A stretch of DNA of 19,392 nucleotides from JBFLVN01 sp040758475. Lineage in GTDB: Bacteria > JAGRBM01. Location of the stretch: positions 1 through 19,392 of the forward strand of contig JBFLVN010000033.1 in the NCBI GenBank assembly GCA_040758475.1, read 5' to 3'. The position numbers and the translations under genes are program-made. Position 1 is the stretch's first letter. Each line of letters starts with the position of its first letter. Positions 1-8,364 of this stretch are shown here, one piece after another. The notes below the pieces were generated by a model. It did no database searches. It was not told the origin of the DNA and worked only from the letters and a program-made list of their open reading frames with translations.

Positions 1-56
1 CTCTCCCAGGGGGAGAGGGGCATTAATGGTTGGGGATGGTCGCCCCGCGCCGTTTT

Positions 57-85
57 GGACGGGCCGGGAAGGCCACCCCCCGTCC
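57..85. repeat. Inverted repeat, possible terminator stem of an upstream gene
   Basis: The arms GGACGGG (57-63) and CCCGTCC (79-85) are perfect reverse complements around a 15-base centre. A GGCC/GGCC pairing inside the centre is an alternative. There is no T-run after it, so intrinsic termination is uncertain. The string GGCCACCCCCCGT in its right arm recurs in the right arm of the hairpin at 8331-8356. Confidence 0.4.
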
Positions 86-92
86 ATTCCGA

Positions 93-116
93 GGCGCTCT
101 TCCAAAATGGAGCGCC
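93..116. repeat. Inverted repeat (7-bp arms)
   Basis: GGCGCTC (93-99) and GAGCGCC (110-116) are perfect reverse complements with a 10-base loop. It lies just after the inverted repeat at 57-85 and has no T-run. It may be part of a 3' processing or termination region of an upstream gene, or a local mRNA structure; the sequence does not decide. Confidence 0.35.
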
Positions 117-306
117 GCCCCCACGTCCGCGCCAGAACGGACTGCTCCAATTTGTATCAACGGACCCCGCCTCTCTTAAAACAACTCTAAATAGCCAAAC
201 CTAGCCGTTTAATTCGTTCCCCCTTCGCGGCACACCCGTTGCTCTAGAGACCTTCCGGAAAAGGGGCGCGCCCCATAGAGGCCGCCCGAAGGAAGGAATC
301 AAGATC

Positions 307-1995
307 ATGGTTGGGCACAACGTTTCAAGTCGGTTCTCCAGATTAATCCTGATAGCCCTCTTCGCCTTTTTGGCGGCGGGGGTTTCCGCGTGCGGTTCTT
401 CCCGCGTCACCCAGGCGACGGGCGGCAGCGGAGATGAAGTCCCGCCGCTTTCCCTCGAGTTCGGCGTGGCTCCCTCGGGTGCGGCACAGCAGGGTGTCGC
501 CCTCGAAACCTTCACCGTGGAGCTTCACGACGAGGTGGGAAGCCTCGTCACCTCTCACGAAGAGGGCATCGTCCTGGAAATCGCCTCCGACCCCGCGGGG
601 GTGGAAGGCACCCTGGCCCAGGAACTCGTGGGCGGCGTGGCGATCTTCTCGGGCCTTTCGTTCAGCGCTCCGGGCACGTTCGTCCTGATCGTGACGGCCG
701 GTGACTTGACCGAGCCCCTTGTCTCGGACGCCATCGAAGTCTCCGCCCCTCTCTCCCTGACGGAAGAAGCTTTCAACGCCGCGAGCCTTACCTCCGGCGG
801 AAACGTCCCCGAATCCGACTCGGCCCTCTCGGGCATCTCGGCCGACGGGCGCTTCATCGTGTTCGAATCCATTTCGGCGGACCTGGTTTCCGGCGATACG
901 AATGGAGCTCACGACGTTTTCGTGCGCGACCTGGCGGCAGGGACCCTCTCGCGGGTGAGCCTCGCGAGCGACGGCTCCCAGGGCGAAGGCCCCAGCTACC
1001 TGGGGCGCATTAGCGCCAACGGCCGCTACGTGGCCTTCGTCTCGGGCGCCGCGAACCTTGTTTCCGGCGACGCGAACAACGCCGTGGACGTGTTCGTCCG
1101 CGACCGCGAGGCCGGCACGACCGAGCTCGTGAGCGTTTCGAGCGACGGGACTCAGGGCGACATCGATTCGGGCGAGCCCGCCATCTCGGCCGACGGGCGG
1201 TACGTCGCCTTCTCCTCCTACGCGACAACCCTCACGGCGGTAAATCCGGGCGCCTACTCCCAGGTCTACCTGCGGGACCGGCTCTTCGGGACGACCGTGC
1301 TCGTGAGCGTCAGCAACGACGGTACCGCGGCGGGCGATAGCTGGAGCATGACCCCCTCCGTATCGGACGATGGGAGCAAGGTCTCGTTCCTCTCCTTCGC
1401 CTCGAACCTGATCCGCGCCGATGGAAACGGCCTCTTCGACGTCTACGTCCGTGACATGAACGCGGGCACCAACACGATCGTGAGCGTGAATGGGATCGGC
1501 TACCCCATGGGCGCCGAGCCCGCCTACGGCGCTCCCATCTCGGGCGACGGGAATTTCGTGGTCTACACCTCGATCGCCAACGGCATCGCCGGCAGCGATT
1601 CGAACAACAACTACGACGTGTTCCGCTACGACCTCACCTTGGGGACGATCGAGCGCGTCGCCGTTCCCTACAACTTCCCCCAGACGACCGGCCACGCCGC
1701 CGCCCCGAGCATCTCCCGCGACGGGCGCTACATCGCCTTCGAGTCCTATGCGAGCAACCTGATCTTCGGGGATACGAACGGCCAGAACGACGTGTTCGTG
1801 AAGGACATGACGGCGGGAACGATCGCGCGCGCGAGCCAGGGCCCGAACGGCGAGCAGGGCGACCGCTGGTCGATCACCCCGTCCGTCTCGGCCGACGGCC
1901 GCTTCGTGGGCTTTGCTTCCCCCTCGACCAACTTCGGCGTCGCTTCCCAGGAACGGCACGTGATCTACGCGGTTGCGAGCCCCCTTGTGAAGTAA
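307..1995 (+). CDS. Lipoprotein with Ig-like domain and seven-repeat beta-propeller
   Basis: Predicted lipid-anchored cell-envelope protein of 562 residues. Residues 1-28 are a lipoprotein signal: basic residues at 10-12, a hydrophobic core, and a lipobox VSAC with the lipidated cysteine at 29. A low-complexity Gly/Ser linker follows, then an Ig-like beta domain at about 49-148. From about 172 there are seven repeats of 50-60 residues built on the pattern IS.DGRYVAF.S...L..GD.N..DVFVRD..AGT, which matches the PD40/TolB-type propeller family; seven copies suggest a closed seven-bladed propeller. Such domains usually bind proteins or polysaccharides; the ligand is unknown and no catalytic motif is visible. 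The ATG at 307 is preceded by GGAAGGAA at 291-298. The gene lies 31 bases before a paralogue of the same architecture. Membership of the family is clear; the function is not. Confidence 0.85.
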   Translation: MVGHNVSSRFSRLILIALFAFLAAGVSACGSSRVTQATGGSGDEVPPLSLEFGVAPSGAAQQGVALETFTVELHDEVGSLVTSHEEGIVLEIASDPAGVEGTLAQELVGGVAIFSGLSFSAPGTFVLIVTAGDLTEPLVSDAIEVSAPLSLTEEAFNAASLTSGGNVPESDSALSGISADGRFIVFESISADLVSGDTNGAHDVFVRDLAAGTLSRVSLASDGSQGEGPSYLGRISANGRYVAFVSGAANLVSGDANNAVDVFVRDREAGTTELVSVSSDGTQGDIDSGEPAISADGRYVAFSSYATTLTAVNPGAYSQVYLRDRLFGTTVLVSVSNDGTAAGDSWSMTPSVSDDGSKVSFLSFASNLIRADGNGLFDVYVRDMNAGTNTIVSVNGIGYPMGAEPAYGAPISGDGNFVVYTSIANGIAGSDSNNNYDVFRYDLTLGTIERVAVPYNFPQTTGHAAAPSISRDGRYIAFESYASNLIFGDTNGQNDVFVKDMTAGTIARASQGPNGEQGDRWSITPSVSADGRFVGFASPSTNFGVASQERHVIYAVASPLVK

Positions 1996-2026
1996 CGCGG
2001 ACGCGAAGAGAGAAGGAGAGACTCCC

Positions 2027-3688
2027 ATGAACCCCCAGACGGCGAAAACAGGAAAGCAGAAGCTCTCCTCTCTCTTCGCGGTCCTTCCCCTCGTCCTCGC
2101 CGCCGCATGTGGCCAGGCGCCGGCCCAGATCCCCGCCACGGGTGGGGAGCCGGTGAAGGCGATCGAAGTGTGCGACGCGGGCGCCGCCGGAGAGACCGGC
2201 CCCGCCACGAAGCTCGCCTTCGGAACGACGCCCCCCTCGGTGGCCGCGGATGGAGTGCCCCTCAGCTTCTTTACGGTCGAAGTGCAGGACGCCGAAGGAC
2301 GCCGCATTTCGGGCGACAACACGACCGTCGTGACGATGCAGGTTGAAGGGACGGGGGCCGGATTTTCCGGAACCCTCTCCAAGAAGGTCCGGGCCGGCCG
2401 GGCGGTTTTCGACGATCTCGTTCCCGCCGGCACGGGGAGCGCGACGCTCCGGGCGTCGGCTTCCGGCCTTTCGGCTTCGGGCGCTTTTGGAGTGGAAGTG
2501 GGCGGGGCGTTCGCCCTGGATTCGGGCACCCGCTCCCTTGGCGAAGGATTCCTCCCCGCCCTTTCGCGGGACGGCCGGTACGCGGCCTTTCACACGGGCC
2601 AGATCGCCGTGGGCAAGGACGCCGCCCAGACCTGGCTCGCCGATCTCGCCTCGGAAGGATCGGCCCTGGCGAGTTCTTCGGTAAACGATTCTTTCGCGAA
2701 CGGCCCGAGCTACTTCCCCTCCCTCTCGGCCGACGGCCGCTACGCGGTCTACGTCTCGGACGCCTCCGATCTCGTGGAAAACGACACGAACGGCGTCTCG
2801 GACGTTTTCCTCTACGACCGGGAGACGGGGACGGTCCTGCGGGTCGATACGGACTGCGCGGGCGATGAGACGCCCTACGGCGCCACGGCCCCGGCGATCT
2901 CGGCGAGCGGACGCTACGTGGCCTTCGCCTCGGCGGCCCTCTCCGAATTCGACGAGAACAACGTAGCGGCTTTGAGCCTCTACGTGCGCGACCTGGCGAC
3001 GGGCGATGGATTCCTCGTGAGCGCCGGTCTGAACGACGAACCCGCCAACGACGTGAGCGCCGGCGCCTCGCTCTCGGACGACGGCCGCTACGTGGCCTTC
3101 CTCTCGGCCGCCTCGAACCTCGTCGAGGGCGATACGAACGGGAAGTGGGACGTCTTCGTCAGCGATTTGAAGACTCAGCAGACCGAGCGCGTGAGCCTCT
3201 CGAGCGAAGGTTCGGAGGCCGATGGCGATAACGTGTTCTTCCTGAGCCGCCCGGCGATTTCGGGCGACGGCCGCTACGTGGCCTTCGCCTCGGCGGCTTC
3301 GAACCTGGTGGAAGGCGATACGAACGGGCGCGTGGACGTGTTCGTCCGCGACCGCGAGGCCGGGACGACCGTGCGCGCAAGCGTTTCGAGCGAGGGCGCG
3401 GAGAGCACCGGCTCGAGCTGGTACCCGAGCATTTCCTCGGACGGCCGCTTCGTCGCCTTCTCATCCGACGGCACGGGCCTGGCCCCCGAGGACGCCGACA
3501 GCGGCTCGGACGTGTTCGTTCGCGACATCACCGCGGGGCGGACGCTCTTCGTCCCTTCGAACGGACGGGACGAGACGGCGGATGCGGCCCTCCCGGTCCT
3601 TTCGGGCGACGGCCGCTCCCTCGTTTTCCAACAAGTGGCTTCTTCCGTGAACTCCATCGAGGTCACGGCGATTCTGGAGAGTTTCTAA
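2027..3688 (+). CDS. Lipoprotein with Ig-like domain and seven-repeat beta-propeller (tandem paralogue)
   Basis: A 553-residue paralogue of the gene at 307 with the same layout: a signal peptide with candidate lipidated cysteine at 28 (AAAC, so the -3 residue is Ala rather than the usual Leu), an Ig-like domain at about 61-155, and seven PD40-like repeats from about 170 to the end (DGRYAAF, DGRYAVY, SGRYVAF, DGRYVAF, DGRYVAF, DGRFVAF, DGRSLVF). AAGGAG at 2013-2018 is a good ribosome binding site for the ATG at 2027. Several repeats are nearly identical at DNA level, both inside the gene and with its neighbour, which indicates tandem duplication with later exchange. It is probably co-transcribed with the upstream paralogue, and the receiver gene follows after 39 bases. 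A role in envelope binding or sensing is inference only. Confidence 0.85.
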   Translation: MNPQTAKTGKQKLSSLFAVLPLVLAAACGQAPAQIPATGGEPVKAIEVCDAGAAGETGPATKLAFGTTPPSVAADGVPLSFFTVEVQDAEGRRISGDNTTVVTMQVEGTGAGFSGTLSKKVRAGRAVFDDLVPAGTGSATLRASASGLSASGAFGVEVGGAFALDSGTRSLGEGFLPALSRDGRYAAFHTGQIAVGKDAAQTWLADLASEGSALASSSVNDSFANGPSYFPSLSADGRYAVYVSDASDLVENDTNGVSDVFLYDRETGTVLRVDTDCAGDETPYGATAPAISASGRYVAFASAALSEFDENNVAALSLYVRDLATGDGFLVSAGLNDEPANDVSAGASLSDDGRYVAFLSAASNLVEGDTNGKWDVFVSDLKTQQTERVSLSSEGSEADGDNVFFLSRPAISGDGRYVAFASAASNLVEGDTNGRVDVFVRDREAGTTVRASVSSEGAESTGSSWYPSISSDGRFVAFSSDGTGLAPEDADSGSDVFVRDITAGRTLFVPSNGRDETADAALPVLSGDGRSLVFQQVASSVNSIEVTAILESF

Positions 3689-3692
3689 GGAG

Positions 3693-3709
3693 TTCCGCCG
3701 GGCGCGGAA
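3693..3709 (+). other. Small stem-loop between lipoprotein and receiver genes
   Basis: TTCCGC (3693-3698) and GCGGAA (3704-3709) form a perfect 6-bp stem with loop CGGGC, four bases after the stop of the lipoprotein gene. No T-run follows, and the AGGAGG ribosome binding site of the next gene starts at 3715. It is more likely an mRNA processing or stability element than a terminator. Confidence 0.35.
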
Positions 3710-3727
3710 ACCGCAGGAGGTTGTGTC

Positions 3728-4204
3728 ATGGACTTGGAGAAGATGATCCCCTCACTCACTCTCATCCAGGGCAAGGGCAAACGGCGCGAACCCAAGCCGC
3801 CCCACATTCTCGTGTGCGAGGACGACGGCGCCACCCTCCTTCAGCTCAAGGCGACCCTCCAGCACCTGGGGTGCCGGGTCACCACGGCGGCCGTGGGGAG
3901 CGCGGCGTTCCACGAGCTCCAGACCCAGACCTTCGACCTCGTGATCATGGACTACAACATGCCGCTTCGCCTCACGGGCAAGTGCATTTCGGAACTTCTC
4001 CCCTGGGAAGCGATCTCGACCCCCATGATCCTCACGAGCGCCGAAGATCACACCCGCGACGCCGGGGAGCAGGGCTTTCTCGCCTTCTATCCCAAGCCCC
4101 TTACGGTCGACGTGATGCAGGAAATTTTGAAGCGCTACGTCGTCGGCAAGCTCGCCCCCCGGGAAGCGGCTGGAAGCGAACTGGCCCTCGCGGTGGGGTA
4201 CTGA
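3728..4204 (+). CDS. Stand-alone response regulator receiver (REC only)
   Basis: A 158-residue cytoplasmic receiver protein. The REC fold spans about 24-142: acidic pocket Glu31-Asp32-Asp33, phospho-acceptor Asp75 in LVIMDYNMP, conserved Thr103-Ser104, and Lys123 in the YPKP motif. The first 23 residues are a basic tail, and the last 18 show no output domain, so it must act through partner proteins, as CheY/Spo0F-type receivers do. A strong AGGAGG site (3715-3720) sits 7 bases before the ATG. The histidine kinase gene starts 13 bases after its stop, so the kinase at 4218 is the likely phosphate donor. It may share a transcript with the lipoproteins upstream (39-base gap, no clear terminator). 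Confidence 0.88.
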   Translation: MDLEKMIPSLTLIQGKGKRREPKPPHILVCEDDGATLLQLKATLQHLGCRVTTAAVGSAAFHELQTQTFDLVIMDYNMPLRLTGKCISELLPWEAISTPMILTSAEDHTRDAGEQGFLAFYPKPLTVDVMQEILKRYVVGKLAPREAAGSELALAVGY

Positions 4205-4217
4205 TTCAAGCGAAGGC

Positions 4218-5711
4218 ATGGAAGCGGCGAACGTGAACCCGAACGTATTCGATACGGCAAGGCAGGACGCGGATTCCCTCCCGGGCAATCCGTTCGCCGC
4301 CGGCCTGACGGGGTGGGCGGGATTGGTTTCCGGCGCCTCTTTCGCCCGCTTCCTGGAGAAGCTCGTGCCGTACGGCCGCCTTCGCCGCGGCGATGCCGAG
4401 GTCGCCTCTCGCGCGCGGCTTCTCGTCATTGGCGGCACCGCCCTTGCGGCTATCGGCTACACAAACGGCCTTTACTTCCTGCGCCACAATTCCTTGCTCG
4501 CGGCGGGCGTTCTTCTCGCGGCATCCTTCTTGGCCGCCGCCGTCTTTGCGTTTTTTCGCGAGGTCCAGCGAGCCATCGACTCGGCCCTGGCCGTTAGCCG
4601 CCAGAGCGCAGCCACGACGGCCCGCTTGCGCGCCATCCTGGACAGCGCGGCGGACGCCATCCTCAGCGTCGACGAGGCGGGCATCGTCTGTTCGGCCAAT
4701 CCCGCCGCTTGCCGCATGTTCGGCCTGGACGCTCCCCTCCTGATGGGGAAGGCGCTCGTGGAATTAGTTCCAGAAGTGGTTCGCGACACGGTGAAGGACC
4801 CCCTCCTGGGTTACGTGGGGTGCGAGGTCCTCTGCCAGCGCGCCGGAGGGGAGATGTTCCCCGCCGAAATGACGCTGAGCCGCGTCGAGCCGTCCCAGGG
4901 TTTTACGGCCTTCATCCGCGACATCAGCGCGCGCCGGGAGGCCGAGAAGATCAAGAGCGAATTCACCGCCACGGTGAGCCACGAGCTACGGACGCCCCTC
5001 ACTTCGATCCAGGGCTCGCTCGGCCTCATCCTGGGAGGGGCCGCGGGCGAAGTTTCCGGGGACGCGCAGGAACTCCTCACGATCGCCCACAACAACTGCG
5101 AACGCCTCGTGCGCCTCATCAACGACATCCTGGACATCGAGAAGATCACCTCGGGCCGGATGAGGTTCCACCTGGAATCCTGCGACCTTCATCAGATTTC
5201 CCAGCAGGCGGCACGGGAGCTCGATTCTTTCGCCCGCCAGCACGGCGTCCAGGTCGTCTTCGAGGTGGGGACGCATCAGCCCCGGGTCGTGGCCGACCGC
5301 GACCGTCTCATGCAGGTCGCCGTCAACCTCCTCTCGAACGCCATCAAGTTCTCCCCTGCGGGCGGAAAGGTTTTCGTCGGAATGGGAGAGTCTTCCGGCA
5401 AGGCCGCCTTCCGGGTGAAGGACGAAGGCCCGGGGATTCCTGAGGAATTCCACTCCCGCGTCTTCGACAAGTTCGTCCAGGCCGATTCTTCCGACTCCCG
5501 CCAGAAGGGCGGGACGGGCCTTGGCCTTAGCATCGTGAAAGCAATCGCCGAGAACATGGGCGGCCGCGTGTGGTTCGATACGTCGGCCGGCAAGGGAACC
5601 ACGTTCTACTTCGAGCTTCCCCTTTCCCCCGAAATGAGCGCCGGGGTTTCTCCCCGGCACGGCCGTACTCGGGTCCGCGAAGGCGCCCGGGAAATCGCCC
5701 TGGTCGCTTGA
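4218..5711 (+). CDS. Membrane-anchored PAS sensor histidine kinase
   Basis: A 497-residue histidine kinase. Residues 1-66 are a probably cytoplasmic N-terminus; two hydrophobic segments (about 67-87 and 92-113) form a membrane hairpin with only a few residues between them, so there is no periplasmic sensor domain. A PAS domain covers about 132-240. HisKA follows with His255 in SHELRTPLT, then the catalytic ATPase domain: N box NLLSNAIKFSP (370-380), G1 DEGPGIP (402-408), F box around Phe416, G2 GGTGLGLSI (431-439). All catalytic motifs are intact. The tail after 470 is Arg-rich and has no domain. The ribosome binding site is weak and the upstream stop is 13 bases away, so translational coupling is likely. 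Neighbouring receivers at 3728 and 5737 are natural targets; the signal is unknown. Confidence 0.92.
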   Translation: MEAANVNPNVFDTARQDADSLPGNPFAAGLTGWAGLVSGASFARFLEKLVPYGRLRRGDAEVASRARLLVIGGTALAAIGYTNGLYFLRHNSLLAAGVLLAASFLAAAVFAFFREVQRAIDSALAVSRQSAATTARLRAILDSAADAILSVDEAGIVCSANPAACRMFGLDAPLLMGKALVELVPEVVRDTVKDPLLGYVGCEVLCQRAGGEMFPAEMTLSRVEPSQGFTAFIRDISARREAEKIKSEFTATVSHELRTPLTSIQGSLGLILGGAAGEVSGDAQELLTIAHNNCERLVRLINDILDIEKITSGRMRFHLESCDLHQISQQAARELDSFARQHGVQVVFEVGTHQPRVVADRDRLMQVAVNLLSNAIKFSPAGGKVFVGMGESSGKAAFRVKDEGPGIPEEFHSRVFDKFVQADSSDSRQKGGTGLGLSIVKAIAENMGGRVWFDTSAGKGTTFYFELPLSPEMSAGVSPRHGRTRVREGAREIALVA

Positions 5712-5736
5712 CCGGGCGGAGTGAAGGAAAGAGATC

Positions 5737-6159
5737 GTGAACGCCCCCCTTCGGATTCTTTGCGTGGACGACGAGCCGGATATCCGCCGGGTTCTCTCCA
5801 TGGCCCTGCGCTTCACCCTCAAGGCCGAGGTCGCAACAGCCGCTTCGGCCAAGGAGGCTTTCGCCCACTTGGCCGCCAATCCGGCCCCCGACGCCGTGCT
5901 CCTCGATTGCATGATGCCGGAGATCGACGGCTATTCGGCTTGCCAGACCCTGCGGGCTGATGCCCGGTACCGGGATCTGCCCGTCATCTTCCTCTCGGCC
6001 AAGGCGAACCGCGCGGAACAGGAGCAGGGCCTTCGCGCCGGAGCGGATGCGTGCCTGACCAAGCCCTTTGATCCCATGAAGGTGGGGCAGGAAGTCAGCG
6101 CGGTCATTCAAGAAATCAAGGCCCGGCGGAACTCTCCCGCCGGGATTTTGGAAAAGTAA
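5737..6159 (+). CDS. Stand-alone response regulator receiver (REC only)
   Basis: A 140-residue single-domain receiver starting at GTG, with AAGGA at 5724-5728 placed 8 bases upstream. Conserved positions are all present: Asp11-Asp12, phospho-acceptor Asp57 in VLLDCMMP, Ser87, and Lys109 in LTKPF. The sequence GADACLTKPFDP is typical of receivers close to the PilG/CheY-like and PleD-like groups. The C-terminal tail of about 20 residues carries no output domain. It lies 25 bases after the kinase and 22 bases before the multi-receiver cyclase, so it is well placed as a carrier between the kinase His255 and the Hpt histidine of the next protein; that route is inference. Confidence 0.9.
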   Translation: MNAPLRILCVDDEPDIRRVLSMALRFTLKAEVATAASAKEAFAHLAANPAPDAVLLDCMMPEIDGYSACQTLRADARYRDLPVIFLSAKANRAEQEQGLRAGADACLTKPFDPMKVGQEVSAVIQEIKARRNSPAGILEK

Positions 6160-6181
6160 AAGGAAAAGGAAGGACTCCCCC

Positions 6182-8293
6182 ATGAATTTTCTCTACGCCA
6201 TCGACGACGATCCCATGATCCTCAAGCAGATCGAGGAAGCGGCCAAGCGCCTGGGTTGCACGTTCCAGGGTTTTCGGCGCCTCAAGGACGCTGGCGAAGC
6301 CTTCGCCAAGGCTTGGCCCGACGCCATCGTGCTCGATGGCCTCCTCCCGGACGGGCAGGGGCTCGATTTCCTCCGGAAGATTCAGAAGACCCACGGGCGG
6401 GTTCCCCGCACGCTCTTTTTCTCGGCTCTCTTCAAGGACTTCCGCTCCTACAAGGACCTCAAATCGGCCGGGGTCGAGAAGATCATCCACAAACCCATCG
6501 CGCCCCAGGCGCTGCTCGTGGAACTCGCTCTTTTTCTCCAGGTGCAAGTGCCGGAGGAGAAGGCCGATCCGGCTTCTTCGCCGGCTCTCTCCGATTTCGA
6601 GGCGGAACTCGTCAAGCTCCGGCAGGAATACCGGGAAATGCTCGTGCCCCTGGCCGGGGAGATCGAAAATCTCGTCGAGGATTTCCGCCTCGGAAAAGAA
6701 GGGAGCCGCAAAGAGCTCTCTTCCCGCGCCCACCGTCTCGCCGGGAATGCTGGGACGTATGGGTTCCCCGAGATTTCCGAATCCGCCAAGAGCTTGGAAA
6801 TGGCGCTCGAAGCGGGCAAGAGCCCTTACGAACTGGCCGCTCAGTGGCGGGATTTCCTGGCCCTTTTGCGCAGGACGGCCCAGATGGGCGCTCCGGAAGA
6901 TTCTTCCTCCAACGCCGGTGACACCGCGCTTCTCAATCAGTCCAAGATCCGTTCGCTCCTCATTCTCGACGACGACGGCGCTTCCGTGGAGATTCTCGCC
7001 AGGGATTTCGAATCCCTGGGGATTTCGGTCACGGTCGCGGAAACCATCGAAGCGGCCCAGGAATCCATCAAGAAATCCATACCCGACGCGCTGATCATCG
7101 ATTACGCCTTGGGCCACAACTTGACGGGGGTAGCCGCCCTATCGCGCCTCCGGACTCACATGGGGCCCGGTGTTCCCGTGATTTTCCTGACCGTCCGCGA
7201 GGGATTGCAGGAGCGCATCGAAGCGGCAGCCGCGGGGGCACTTCTATACGTAACCAAGCCTTCGACCGCCCGTGATATCTTGAAGTCTCTGGGCAAAGCC
7301 CTTCCGAAACACGAAACCAAGGGTTCGGTTCTCCTCGTTGACGATGATCCCGCTATTGAGTCCATCGCCCGGCGGTTACTGGAAAAAGAAGGGATCGAAG
7401 TGCGGTCGGCCAAGGACCCCCAGTCCTTCTGGAATGAGATCGATAACAATCCCCCCTCCCTGCTCATCCTGGATTGGAACCTGCCGATGTATAGCGGCCT
7501 CGAACTCTGCAAGATCGTGAAGGCAGATCCCCGCCTGCGCGAGACGCCCGTGGCTTTCCTCTCGGCACGGATGGGGATGAGCGAGCGCGTCGCGGCCTTC
7601 GACGCCGGGGCGGAGGATTACATTCCCAAGCCCATCGTTCCCGCGGAGTTCGTCGCGCGGGTCAAGTCCCGGCTCCAGGCTTCCCTCTGGTGCAAATCGA
7701 TTGCGCTGCGCGATCCTCTGACGGGGCTTCTTGGCCGCGGCTCGATCGAAGATTACGGCGCCCAGCTCCTCCGCAAGCACCAGCGCAAAACCCATCCCAC
7801 CGCACGGGCGGGGATCCCGCACGTTTCCACAGCCGGGGTCATGCTCTTTGACCTGGACAACTTCAAGCGTTTGAACGACCGCTTCGGTCACCTGGTGGGG
7901 GACAGGGCCCTTCAGATCGTGGCCGATGCCTTCCGTCACGCCTTGCGGGCTTCCGACCTCGTGGGCCGGTGGGGCGGCGAGGAGTTCCTCGTGCTGATGG
8001 AAGACGCCCACCCCGGCGCGTTCGCTAGCCTCTTTTCGCGCATCCAGGCGTACCTGATGGCCCATCCCGTCCGGGCAGGTACCGGCCAGGAAGAAAAGCT
8101 CACGCTGAGCGCGGGCGCGACCATGCTGGGGGTTTCCGAATCGCTGGCCGTCGTGATCCAACGTGCCGACGAGGCCCTCTACCGGGCCAAGGAAAACGGG
8201 AAAAATCGCTTGGAGACGGGGGACAATCCGTCCGCCGCCATGCCTGCCCGCAGGGGCTCTCCCCCGGTCATGACTCTGATGGCTGCATCTTAA
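6182..8293 (+). CDS. Multi-receiver diguanylate cyclase (REC-Hpt-REC-REC-GGDEF)
   Basis: A 703-residue cytoplasmic signalling protein. Order of domains: REC1 (about 1-120; Asp8-10, phospho-acceptor Asp52, Ser81, Lys104); Hpt (about 138-232; His184 in AHRLAGNAGTYG); REC2 (about 256-375; Asp307, Thr337, Lys359); REC3 (about 380-500; Asp431, Ser461, Lys483); and GGDEF (about 508-680). The cyclase signature is GGEEF (598-602), an accepted active variant, with metal-binding FDLDNFK (556-562). RASD (589-592) stands exactly five residues before GGEEF, the inhibitory c-di-GMP site, so product feedback is expected. All three receivers keep their acceptor Asp and the Hpt keeps its His, so a relay inside one chain is possible. 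An AAGGAAGGA site precedes the ATG. It is the last gene of the group, followed by the hairpin at 8331. Confidence 0.93.
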   Translation: MNFLYAIDDDPMILKQIEEAAKRLGCTFQGFRRLKDAGEAFAKAWPDAIVLDGLLPDGQGLDFLRKIQKTHGRVPRTLFFSALFKDFRSYKDLKSAGVEKIIHKPIAPQALLVELALFLQVQVPEEKADPASSPALSDFEAELVKLRQEYREMLVPLAGEIENLVEDFRLGKEGSRKELSSRAHRLAGNAGTYGFPEISESAKSLEMALEAGKSPYELAAQWRDFLALLRRTAQMGAPEDSSSNAGDTALLNQSKIRSLLILDDDGASVEILARDFESLGISVTVAETIEAAQESIKKSIPDALIIDYALGHNLTGVAALSRLRTHMGPGVPVIFLTVREGLQERIEAAAAGALLYVTKPSTARDILKSLGKALPKHETKGSVLLVDDDPAIESIARRLLEKEGIEVRSAKDPQSFWNEIDNNPPSLLILDWNLPMYSGLELCKIVKADPRLRETPVAFLSARMGMSERVAAFDAGAEDYIPKPIVPAEFVARVKSRLQASLWCKSIALRDPLTGLLGRGSIEDYGAQLLRKHQRKTHPTARAGIPHVSTAGVMLFDLDNFKRLNDRFGHLVGDRALQIVADAFRHALRASDLVGRWGGEEFLVLMEDAHPGAFASLFSRIQAYLMAHPVRAGTGQEEKLTLSAGATMLGVSESLAVVIQRADEALYRAKENGKNRLETGDNPSAAMPARRGSPPVMTLMAAS

Positions 8294-8330
8294 AAAAAGC
8301 CTTTGCTCGAGAGATTCCTTCCTTTTCCAA

Positions 8331-8364
8331 GGGGGGTGGCTGTGGGGCCACCCCCCGTTCTCTT
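8331..8364 (+). terminator. Probable terminator of the receiver/kinase/cyclase operon
   Basis: GGGGGGTGGC (8331-8340) and GCCACCCCCC (8347-8356) make a perfect 10-bp stem with the 6-base loop TGTGGG, 38 bases after the cyclase stop. The tail that follows (GTTCTCTT) is only moderately T-rich. An outer pair, AAAAAGCC (8294-8301) with GGCTTTTT (8371-8378), could close a larger structure ending in five T residues. It separates the cyclase operon from the sigma-54 promoter downstream. Confidence 0.7.

Larger units (their letters stand above)
1..306. other. Non-coding upstream region / leader with inverted repeats
   Basis: I see no convincing gene in this stretch. It holds a short hairpin at the window edge (arms 1-7 and 11-17), two longer inverted repeats (57-85 and 93-116), an 8-base palindrome TTCCGGAA (253-260), a 12-base palindrome GGGGCGCGCCCC (263-274), and a purine-rich ribosome binding site (291-298) for the gene at 307. 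Around 160-200 it is more AT-rich and may hold the promoter of the lipoprotein operon, but I could not identify a good -35/-10 or -24/-12 pair. The repeats at 1-116 may belong to the 3' end of an upstream gene outside the window. Confidence 0.6.

Noticed and set aside
1..18. Short hairpin at the window edge as a REP-type or mobile repeat
   Set aside because: CTCTCCC and GGGAGAG pair around three bases, and similar sequences are common extragenic repeats, but it appears once here and is cut by the window edge.
343..2529. Very long open frame (728 codons) on the - strand opposite the two lipoproteins
   Set aside because: It spans both + strand genes and the gap between them and has low-complexity Arg/Gly/Val-rich sequence. 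The + strand frames show signal peptides, repeats and ribosome binding sites; the antisense frame is a by-product of GC-biased codons.
3721..4236. Open frame of 171 codons overlapping the first receiver gene in another frame
   Set aside because: It lacks any domain; the overlapping frame from 3728 encodes an intact receiver with a strong AGGAGG site.
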